Source: JAHRAW01 sp963693025 (GTDB lineage Bacteria > Pseudomonadota > Gammaproteobacteria > Arenicellales > Poriferihabitantaceae). From it: a DNA stretch of 64,000 bases. Location: positions 2,976,001 to 3,040,000 of the forward strand of contig OY843749.1 of the NCBI GenBank assembly GCA_963693025.1, in the 5' to 3' direction. Under the pieces are notes generated by a model. That model was not told the DNA's origin. It ran no database searches and saw nothing but the letters and a program-made list of their open reading frames with translations. This document shows, in pieces, positions 29,025 through 38,152 of the stretch. The position numbers and the translations under genes were made by a program. Within the stretch, counting starts at the first letter, position 1. Every line of letters starts with the position of its first letter.

Positions 29025-29025
<1 letters not shown>
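28705..29025 (+). CDS. [2Fe-2S] ferredoxin (adrenodoxin type)
   Basis: A 106-residue ferredoxin. The cluster ligands are C-x5-C-x2-C in E-C-G-G-A-C-S-C-A-T-C-H-V (about residues 40-52) and the fourth Cys in L-S-C-Q-I (about 86). The C-x5-C spacing and the acidic helix (P-P-K-D-E-L-E-T-E-M-L-D-F) are of the adrenodoxin/putidaredoxin type, which serve oxygenases. It is a likely electron partner for the two Rieske fusion enzymes upstream (inference). Its stop codon shares one base with the start of the next gene. Confidence 0.9.
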
Positions 29026-31007
<1,982 letters not shown>

Positions 31008-31012
31008 TAGTG

Positions 31013-31044
31013 CTAAAATTGCCGTTTGGCGATGCCAATTTTAG
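31013..31044. promoter_or_regulatory. inverted repeat upstream of R-M module
   Basis: CTAAAATTG (31013-31021) is repeated in inverse at 31036-31044 with a 14-base spacer. It starts 5 bases after the acetoacetyl-CoA synthetase stop and 57 bases before the restriction-subunit start. A TATAGT -10-like hexamer follows at 31070-31075. It could be an operator for the R-M operon or a weak terminator. Confidence 0.4.
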
Positions 31045-31100
31045 TGGTTTATCGAGCCGCCAAAAGCGTTATAGTGCTATCTCTAATATCGGATGACATA

Positions 31101-33935
31101 ATGAACACCATTCACAGTTTGTTAAGGAATAAGGTCGAGACATGGGTAAGACTGGAGAAAGAAAATAACCAATCTCTTGTCAAAAATATGCTTCAACACA
31201 TTGACAAAGTCGGAAAGCTTCGCCCACCGCAGAAAGAAGCCATAGAAACCCACCTTTGGATTAAATTCGTGGGCAATAATAAAAAACTCTCTGATGTGGT
31301 AAGGAACGGGCTTTTATATGACGATAGCGTTGCCATGACGTATGGAAATTATCTCACTTTCAAAAAAGGCGATTATGTTGCCCAATTCTTGAATCAATTC
31401 TTTCAAGATAACAGGTTAAAGAACCTGCACAAGGAACTCTTAAATGATCCAAATGGAAAAGAAATCAGTTGGAATTCCACGCTTGATGACTTGCTCCACA
31501 ATTTCGAGTACCCAAATTACCTCTACAGTCTTCCAATGGGGGCAGGCAAAACATTTTTAATGGCTTGTTTCATTTACCTTGATCTTTATTTTGCTACTTT
31601 ATTCAAAGAAGATAAAAGATTTGCTCACAACTTCGTTGTTTTCGCGCCACACTCTGCAAAAACCGCAATCCTTCCATCCCTCCGAACAATCAAGGATTTC
31701 AACCCTGAATGGATACTGCCAAAGAATGATGCCGATAAACTGAAACAAGTTATTTCTATTGAGATACTTGATAGTTTAAGTTCCAAAAGAAAAGACAAGT
31801 TGCATGGAAATAACCCAAACCTTGAAAAAGTAAATCGAATGAAACAGACAAAAGATTTTGGGCTTGTCTTTATAACCAACGCTGAGAAAGTAGTACTTGA
31901 AAAGTATGATGATAGGGATAAAGCGCTGGTAGATAGCCTTGAGAGAGGACAAGCAGATGCGCTTGATGCGCGCTCGATCGATGAAATAAAGAAATCGAAT
32001 CAACTCAGAGAAGCATTATCGCAGATACCAAATCTAACGGTAATACTTGATGAAGTGCACCATTCTTACGGAAGCACGGGAAACGGAGAGAAAAAACTGA
32101 GGCAGGCGGTCAATATACTAAACCAGCATAAACACATTAATACCGTTATCGGATTATCCGGTACACCCTACGTTAAAAGTGAAATTAAAGTTGCCGACAA
32201 CAGTATACGATTAAGTCAGATACAAGACATAGTTTATAACTACCCCTTAAATATTGGCATTGGCAAGTTTCTAAAGAAACCTGTCATTAAAAAAGCAAGC
32301 GTAAGAGAAAAAGCATTTATCCAACAGGCTCTTTCAGACTTTTTTAAGGATTATGACAAAAAGTATAAGGATGGAACAAAAAGCAAAATAGCTTTTTACT
32401 GTCCTTCGATTAAAAAATTGAATGATGATATTCTTCCTGTCGTTCAGGAATGGTACCGCAAAAATCGCTCTAAAAAAGAAGAAGAAATATTTAGATATTA
32501 TTCGAAAGTAAAAAAGGATAATAAGCAGTATGCGTTACCAAGAGATAGCCTTGCTATTTTCAACAATCTCGACAGACCATACTCAAAAAAACGGGTAATT
32601 TTATTGGTTGCAGTCGGCACGGAAGGTTGGGATTGCAGAAGTCTGACAGCGGTTGTATTGCCAAGACAAGACACGCCTAAGAATTTTGTATTGCAGACAG
32701 CTTGCAGATGTTTGAGAGAGGTTGATGATTCGGCGCACGAAAGTGCGCTTATTTATTTATCAGAAGAAAACCATGAAACTCTCGACAAAGAATTGAAGGA
32801 AAATTATCAGCTTTCAATATCCGATTTCTCTGAAAGGAAAGAACAAACGATACAAGTTCAAGTTCGCAAACCAAAACTGGGAAAACTCAAATACAAGCAA
32901 ATTGACACTCGTTACAAGATTGTCAAAAAAATGGCGCCCGACATAAAGAAAGAATTGACAAAGTTAAGATTTTCAAAATTGAAAAGCAAGTATAAGTATG
33001 ACAAGAGCATCGTCTCCGGCACGATCGGTAAAACGGGGATAACAGGTGAGGTAGCAGCAGATCACATCAAGGAAAAAAGCAACGGCATGTTTTCTTTTGC
33101 AGAATTTATTTACAGTCTGTCTGCCAATACATATGCAAAGTTTAGCGAACACGAACTGGAGAGTAAGTATAAAGATGACCTTTCACAAATACATAAACAA
33201 ATTTCTAGAAATTTGGAATGGATAAATTTAAATCCTTATATCGGATTAACTGATATTGTAAAGTTTATCGCGGCCAGTTTTATGGACAAGGTGGAATACA
33301 CCAAAGATATTATAAAAAACGAAACTGAGATTGAACTTCTGGAGTGGGCAGGCACTGACAATGAGATGAGTTTCTTTTCTCCAACCGGATCAACTTATAA
33401 GTTTATGCCGAAAATTAGTATGGCGAATTATGGGGGAAATAGAGGCTACGGGAAACACCTAGAATATATGGAAGACGACTTTTTTGGAGAGAGCGGTATC
33501 GACCCACAGGACATCAGTTTTAATTACATTCCTTACAAAATGGACAGCGAATTTGAGCAAAATACTCTTGCGGAAATGTTGAAATTGGCTGAACTCAAGG
33601 GGCTTGAAATTTATTTTAACGGGTATAAAGATGAAAAACTGCAGTCATTTTGGATACAAACACCGCGAGGAAAATATACTCCGGATTTTTTGATATTGAA
33701 AAGAAAGGGGGGTAAATACAGGAAAAACAGAAAGGCGATTATTGACAAGGTGTTTATTGTCGAGACAAAGGGGAAACCTTATTACAACGATGAATTTAAA
33801 GCGAAAGAGAAGTTTGTTAATGACGAGTTTTTGAGGCATAATGAGCACTTCGAATATCGTTGTTTCCTCGATGACGGAAAAAACGATTTCACAAAGCATC
33901 TTGGTAGATTTAAGAAACTTTTGGAAAATTTCTAA
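31101..33935 (+). CDS. type III-like restriction enzyme subunit (helicase-nuclease)
   Basis: A 944-residue Res-like protein. The SF2 helicase core has Walker A L-P-M-G-A-G-K-T-F (about 145), box II L-D-E-V-H-H (about 316), S-G-T-P and motif VI-like Q-T-A-C-R-C-L-R. Near the C-terminus is a PD-(D/E)xK nuclease: T-P-D-F-L-I-L (about 860) then V-E-T-K-G-K (about 888). It would translocate on or unwind DNA and cut unmodified targets together with the Mod protein. I use the ATG at 31101, since the 25 upstream codons overlap the inverted repeat region. The methylase gene follows after 2 bases; res precedes mod, the reverse of the classic type III order. AT-rich composition marks it as acquired. Confidence 0.85.
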   Translation: MNTIHSLLRNKVETWVRLEKENNQSLVKNMLQHIDKVGKLRPPQKEAIETHLWIKFVGNNKKLSDVVRNGLLYDDSVAMTYGNYLTFKKGDYVAQFLNQFFQDNRLKNLHKELLNDPNGKEISWNSTLDDLLHNFEYPNYLYSLPMGAGKTFLMACFIYLDLYFATLFKEDKRFAHNFVVFAPHSAKTAILPSLRTIKDFNPEWILPKNDADKLKQVISIEILDSLSSKRKDKLHGNNPNLEKVNRMKQTKDFGLVFITNAEKVVLEKYDDRDKALVDSLERGQADALDARSIDEIKKSNQLREALSQIPNLTVILDEVHHSYGSTGNGEKKLRQAVNILNQHKHINTVIGLSGTPYVKSEIKVADNSIRLSQIQDIVYNYPLNIGIGKFLKKPVIKKASVREKAFIQQALSDFFKDYDKKYKDGTKSKIAFYCPSIKKLNDDILPVVQEWYRKNRSKKEEEIFRYYSKVKKDNKQYALPRDSLAIFNNLDRPYSKKRVILLVAVGTEGWDCRSLTAVVLPRQDTPKNFVLQTACRCLREVDDSAHESALIYLSEENHETLDKELKENYQLSISDFSERKEQTIQVQVRKPKLGKLKYKQIDTRYKIVKKMAPDIKKELTKLRFSKLKSKYKYDKSIVSGTIGKTGITGEVAADHIKEKSNGMFSFAEFIYSLSANTYAKFSEHELESKYKDDLSQIHKQISRNLEWINLNPYIGLTDIVKFIAASFMDKVEYTKDIIKNETEIELLEWAGTDNEMSFFSPTGSTYKFMPKISMANYGGNRGYGKHLEYMEDDFFGESGIDPQDISFNYIPYKMDSEFEQNTLAEMLKLAELKGLEIYFNGYKDEKLQSFWIQTPRGKYTPDFLILKRKGGKYRKNRKAIIDKVFIVETKGKPYYNDEFKAKEKFVNDEFLRHNEHFEYRCFLDDGKNDFTKHLGRFKKLLENF

Positions 33936-33937
33936 CG

Positions 33938-35758
33938 ATGAAAAAATCGAAACCATACAACCTATCGCCGGCAAGAGGGCAAGCGCTTCTTAACTTTGAG
34001 GGTAGAAGGTTCCCTGACAAACTAGATGTGTTTGAAACTGAAGTCATTGAAACAGTCCGAAAGAAACAGTCGAAAGCGCAGTCCTTGTTAAGCGAGGAAA
34101 GTGATTTAAATGCTGATTTCAGGAATTTACTCATTCAAGGTGATTGTTTATCTGCTTGCGCCTATTTGAAGTCAAGGAGCATTAAGGTCGATTTAGTTTA
34201 TATTGATCCACCGTTTGCAAGCGGAGCAAATTATGCCAAGAAGATTTACCTGCGTAATGGGGGCAAATCTCAGATCGAAGCGGACGACAATACTATTGGT
34301 GAAGAGGTGATGTATGGAGACATCTGGCAAAAAGAAGATTACCTTAATTGGTTGTATGAAAGATTGCTCGTAATTAAAGATGTTATGAATGAAACAGCAA
34401 GCATTTATGTGCATTTGGACTGGCATATTGGGCATTATGTAAAGATATTGATGGATGAAATATTTGGGGAGGAGAATTTTAGGAACGAGATTATTTGGCA
34501 TTATCCGGATAACTTCCAAGGCAATGTAAACCGGTATCCTATTAACCATAATGTAATTTTTTATTATGTGAAAACAGCAGACAATTTTGTTTATAAAAGA
34601 TTGCAAGAGAAATTGGATAAAAAAGTAAAACGACCAACAAGAATATGGGATAAAACTACACAAAAACTAGAAATTGACCGCGATCATAACGGTGCTCCGG
34701 TATACAAAGAGTATAGTGAGAAATTTATTGATGATGTTTGGCGGATTGCACAAAGACCGGTTGTAGTGCCGGGTAATAAAGAACATACTGGCTATACAAC
34801 TCAAAAACCTGAAGCTCTTTTAGAGCGTATCATCAAAGCATCGTCAGACGAAGGGATGATAGTTGCTGATTTCTTTTCCGGTTCTGGAACAACAACCAAA
34901 GTAACCAGCGATCTAAACCGTAAATTCGTAGCTTGCGATATAGGCATCAATGCCCTGCAAACTACAAGAGATCGCCTTGTCAAGGCTGGGGCAAATTTTG
35001 ATATATTGAAAATTAATGATGGTTTACGCCTTTTCAGAAACCCAGCACAAACAACCGCAAAAATATTCAGCATCATTGATGGTTTCAGGTCCAGAACAGA
35101 TTTGGATTTAAATGACTTCTGGGATGGTGGTATCGCTCAGGCAAAAGGCTCCTACACCCCTGTAAAATTTTCAGGCATTCACGACAAACTCACCAAAGAA
35201 CTCTTGGATGTATATCTGGAAGAAATCTATAAACTCGAAGACACCGACAGCGCCAGTGAAGTGGTTATTATTTATGCCCATAAAGATGTGGATATTGACC
35301 AAGCATCGTTGGATAAACGACTCAAGAGAATTGCTAAAACAGAGATACAGGTAAAACTTGTTTCTTTGGATAGCCTGCTAGGTGAGAAAAAAGACGCTCT
35401 TTTCACGCCTGACAACGCAGATATTAAAATAACCAAGAAAGGAAATAAATACAAAGTAGAAATCAAGAAATTTTACAGCCCTTACCTGAAAAATAAAATT
35501 GACGAGTACAACGCAAAGAAAGTGAAAAGTGGCACGATAGTAAAAATCGGCAATGCTGGATTAGAAATGATTGAAGCGGTGCAATTTGATACTACTTGTC
35601 GGAAAGTTTGGAAAAGCAACAGTGATTTAGAAGATAAAGCAGGCGTTAAAGACAGAGTCAAAGCCGTTTATACACTCGCCACGAGCAACTTTAGAATGAA
35701 AATTAGAAACATAGCAGGTGATGAAATAATAATTGATAGCAAGGAAATAAGCGGCTAG
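33938..35758 (+). CDS. type III-like DNA methyltransferase (Mod)
   Basis: A 606-residue site-specific methyltransferase, beta class by motif order. The catalytic motif IV D-P-P-F lies at residues 90-93 (V-Y-I-D-P-P-F-A-S-G) and the AdoMet motif I lies later, A-D-F-F-S-G-S-G-T-T (about 309-318). Between them is the target-recognition region; T-Q-K-P-E-A-L-L-E-R-I-I precedes motif I. D-P-P-F together with this order suggests N6-adenine or N4-cytosine methylation. A 230-residue C-terminal extension is characteristic of these Mod proteins. It follows res by 2 bases. It is clearly related to the second Mod at 41921-43717, but their middle regions differ. Confidence 0.88.
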   Translation: MKKSKPYNLSPARGQALLNFEGRRFPDKLDVFETEVIETVRKKQSKAQSLLSEESDLNADFRNLLIQGDCLSACAYLKSRSIKVDLVYIDPPFASGANYAKKIYLRNGGKSQIEADDNTIGEEVMYGDIWQKEDYLNWLYERLLVIKDVMNETASIYVHLDWHIGHYVKILMDEIFGEENFRNEIIWHYPDNFQGNVNRYPINHNVIFYYVKTADNFVYKRLQEKLDKKVKRPTRIWDKTTQKLEIDRDHNGAPVYKEYSEKFIDDVWRIAQRPVVVPGNKEHTGYTTQKPEALLERIIKASSDEGMIVADFFSGSGTTTKVTSDLNRKFVACDIGINALQTTRDRLVKAGANFDILKINDGLRLFRNPAQTTAKIFSIIDGFRSRTDLDLNDFWDGGIAQAKGSYTPVKFSGIHDKLTKELLDVYLEEIYKLEDTDSASEVVIIYAHKDVDIDQASLDKRLKRIAKTEIQVKLVSLDSLLGEKKDALFTPDNADIKITKKGNKYKVEIKKFYSPYLKNKIDEYNAKKVKSGTIVKIGNAGLEMIEAVQFDTTCRKVWKSNSDLEDKAGVKDRVKAVYTLATSNFRMKIRNIAGDEIIIDSKEISG

Positions 35759-35812
35759 AAAACCATTTCCGCGGTTGAGAAGAGCAGTAGGTCACCTTAA
35801 GTCGAGCGACAC

Positions 35813-36958
35813 ATGACAAAAAATTTTTTCAACGAAAGCACGAAACAGTCACGGGTCAAGTCTGCCATCGTTGCCAAATATTTTACAGCTTGGGCAAGGA
35901 TAATTATTGGGGCCCAAAACAAGAATCCAGCGCAAGAGGATAAAAGAATTGCTTACATAGATTTGTTTGCCGGGCCGGGTCGATATTCAGATGGCACAAC
36001 TTCAACGCCTTTGCGGATTTTGGGAGTGGCCATTAAGAACGAAGATATTCGTCAAAGACTCGTAACATTTTTCAATGATAAAGATCAAGAGCAAATGAAT
36101 TCGTTAGAGAAATCTATCGGTCAATTATCGGATGTAGATTCACTCAAACATCCTCCAGAAATTTCAAATCAGGAAGTTGATGAAACTATCGCTAATACGT
36201 TTGAAAATAAAAAACTCGTTCCCACACTCTTTTTCTTCGACCCATGGGGTTATAAAGGGGTTACTTTGCGCTTGCTTAAGTCTGTACTGAAAGATTGGGG
36301 TTGTGATTGCATTTTTTTCTTTAACTATAATCGTATCAATATGGGGCTGAATAATCCTATGGTCAAAGAACATATGAATATGCTTTTTGGTGCGGAGCGT
36401 GCAGACAAATTAAGGAGGAAATTAAGTAGACTTTCCACGACTAAACGGGAATCGACTATCCTCGATGAATTGTGCGGTGCGCTACACGAATCTGGACCAG
36501 AATATGTATTACCGTTTTGCTTCAAGAATGACCGGGGGACAAGAGTGAGTCATTACCTAATATTTGTGAGTAAGAATTTCAAAGGTTATGAAGTTATGAA
36601 GGAAATTATGGCCAAAGAATCTTCGACAATTGTACAGGGTGTTGCCAGCTTCGAGTATAATCCAGCGGCGACACAAGTGCGGCAGGTGCTATTCTTTCCG
36701 TCACGCCCCCATGAAGCGTTGCGTCCTCTTGATGATTTGGGTGATATGCTTCTCAAAGAATTTTCTGGAGAAACAATCACGATGCGACAAATCTACAAAC
36801 GACACAGCGTTAATCGCCCTTACATCAGTGCAAACTATAAGGAAGTACTCCAACAATTGGATCAACAACAAAAAATTACAGCACCTAAACACAAAAAAGG
36901 TACATTCGGAGATGATGTTCCCGTAACATTTCCTCGATTAAAAGGAAATGAGCAATGA
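35813..36958 (+). CDS. tcmP: three-Cys-motif partner protein TcmP
   Basis: A 381-residue protein of the TcmP family. The N-terminus (K-S-A-I-V-A-K-Y-F-T-A-W-A-R-I-I) and the methyltransferase-like D-L-F-A-G-P-G-R-Y motif (about residues 49-57) are characteristic, with F-F-F-D-P-W-G-Y-K-G (about 140-149) a possible second catalytic loop. TcmP genes occur beside a gene for a three-Cys-motif protein of the Gp37/Gp68 (DUF5131) group, as here, where the two overlap by 4 bases. The biochemical role of the pair is not established to my knowledge. It lies 54 bases after the Mod gene and shares its AT-rich composition, so it probably travelled with the R-M module. Confidence 0.85.
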   Translation: MTKNFFNESTKQSRVKSAIVAKYFTAWARIIIGAQNKNPAQEDKRIAYIDLFAGPGRYSDGTTSTPLRILGVAIKNEDIRQRLVTFFNDKDQEQMNSLEKSIGQLSDVDSLKHPPEISNQEVDETIANTFENKKLVPTLFFFDPWGYKGVTLRLLKSVLKDWGCDCIFFFNYNRINMGLNNPMVKEHMNMLFGAERADKLRRKLSRLSTTKRESTILDELCGALHESGPEYVLPFCFKNDRGTRVSHYLIFVSKNFKGYEVMKEIMAKESSTIVQGVASFEYNPAATQVRQVLFFPSRPHEALRPLDDLGDMLLKEFSGETITMRQIYKRHSVNRPYISANYKEVLQQLDQQQKITAPKHKKGTFGDDVPVTFPRLKGNEQ

Positions 36959-37674
36959 GCGGAACATCGTCAATCGAATGGACCGAGACTACTTGGAATC
37001 CAGTCACAGGCTGTACCAAAATCAGCGCCGGATGCAAGCATTGCTATGCTCATCGTATGGCTTTTCGGCTTCAGGCTATGGGTAATAAACGCTACCAGAA
37101 TGGGTTCAAAATTACCCTCCACGACGACCTGATTGATGCGCCGAGAAGGTGGCGTTCATCACGTATAATTTTTGTCAACTCCATGAGCGATTTGTTTCAT
37201 AAGGACGTGCCAACCGAATTCATTCAGCGCGTATTCCAAACGATGAACGATTGCCCGCAGCATACCTTTCAAGTATTAACCAAACGCGGCGGTCGCTTGA
37301 AAACTCTGGCGAACAAGCTCAACTGGACACCGAATATCTGGATGGGTGTCAGTGTAGAGGACGAACGTGTTTATCACCGCATCCATGACTTGCTTGAAGT
37401 GCCCGCTCATGTCCGTTTTCTTTCCTGCGAACCGCTAATTGGGCCAACGGAAAATCTGCCGCTTGATGGCATCCACTGGGTGATTGTTGGCGGTGAATCG
37501 GGACCTAAAGCAAGACCGATGGAAAAAACTTGGGTTTGGTCAATCAGAAAACAATGTCGTGCTGTTGATGCCGCTTTCTTTTTCAAGCAATGGGGTGGTG
37601 TTCAAAAGCATCGGCACGGGCGTCTGCTTAACAATCGGACATACGATGAAATGCCGGAAACTCAACCGGCATAG
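36955..37674 (+). CDS. DUF5131 (phage Gp37/Gp68) three-Cys-motif protein
   Basis: A 239-residue protein of the DUF5131 family. It has the N-terminal cluster C-T-K-I-S-A-G-C-K-H-C-Y (C-x6-C-x2-C, about residues 20-31). This looks like a radical-SAM-type iron-sulphur site with unusual spacing. Further family marks are F-V-N-S-M-S-D-L-F-H, Q-V-L-T-K-R, W-M-G-V-S-V-E and V-I-V-G-G-E-S-G. The ATG overlaps the tcmP stop (ATGA), so the proteins are made together. Homologues occur in phages and mobile elements. A role in nucleic-acid modification or repair is plausible but inferred. A terminator follows at 37679. Confidence 0.85.
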   Translation: MSGTSSIEWTETTWNPVTGCTKISAGCKHCYAHRMAFRLQAMGNKRYQNGFKITLHDDLIDAPRRWRSSRIIFVNSMSDLFHKDVPTEFIQRVFQTMNDCPQHTFQVLTKRGGRLKTLANKLNWTPNIWMGVSVEDERVYHRIHDLLEVPAHVRFLSCEPLIGPTENLPLDGIHWVIVGGESGPKARPMEKTWVWSIRKQCRAVDAAFFFKQWGGVQKHRHGRLLNNRTYDEMPETQPA

Positions 37675-37678
37675 CTGA

Positions 37679-37702
37679 GCGCGTTTTACGCGCGTTTGTT
37701 TT
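37679..37702 (+). terminator. rho-independent terminator after DUF5131 gene
   Basis: GCGCG (37679-37683) and CGCGC (37689-37693) form a stem around TTTTA, followed by a T-rich run (TTTGTTTT). It ends the R-M/TcmP operon. Confidence 0.6.
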
Positions 37703-37832
37703 AATCGGATTTCGATTTTCTCCGTTGCCATCGTCAGTCAGAGGTTTTGAACACTAATGCCATCTGTGTCAAAAAGTTATGGAACTATCAAGCAAAGTTG
37801 ATAAGAACAACAACTCCAACAAAAACAAAACC

Positions 37833-38141
37833 TCGTCATTCACAACAACCTCGTCATTCTCGAGCGTTAGTGTCCGTTGCCGCCGCGCTTTTTCTTTTAA
37901 GCGGCGGCTTACCGGACACTTGCGTCCTCGGGAATCTCCCTAAGACTGACGCGGACTTGAACAAAGCGAGCGAAGCAGGCGGCGGGTAAGCCGCCATTCC
38001 CGCAGTCTTTTGAGCGGGAATGACGTTGTTTGGGCTCAGCGCTAGTCTTAGGGAGATTCCCGAGGACGTAAGCGCCCGTAAGTCGCTGCGCGACAACGGG
38101 CGCTAACGCTCGAGAATGACGAGGTTATTGTGAATGACGGA
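37833..38141. repeat. composite palindromic repeat, copy D (enlarged)
   Basis: The terminal inverted repeats are longer than in other copies: CGTCATTCACAACAACC leads into CTCGTCATTCTCGAGCG, and the same sequence returns inverted at 38104-38140 with one mismatch. The left inner hairpin is the GTGTCCG type; the right one is a different hairpin with GCGCCCG/CGGGCGC arms (38070-38105). The central palindrome is GGGAATCTCCCTAAGACT...AGTCTTAGGGAGATTCCC. A nested small repeat, ATTCCCGC...GCGGGAAT (37996-38021), resembles Neisseria dRS3 elements. Another partial copy (38145-38170) runs into the end of the STT3-like gene. Confidence 0.8.
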
Positions 38142-38152
38142 GTAGGGGGACA

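Noticed and set aside
31101..37674. Prophage
   Set aside because: DUF5131 occurs in phages, but no integrase, capsid, tail or lysis genes are present; an acquired defence block fits better.
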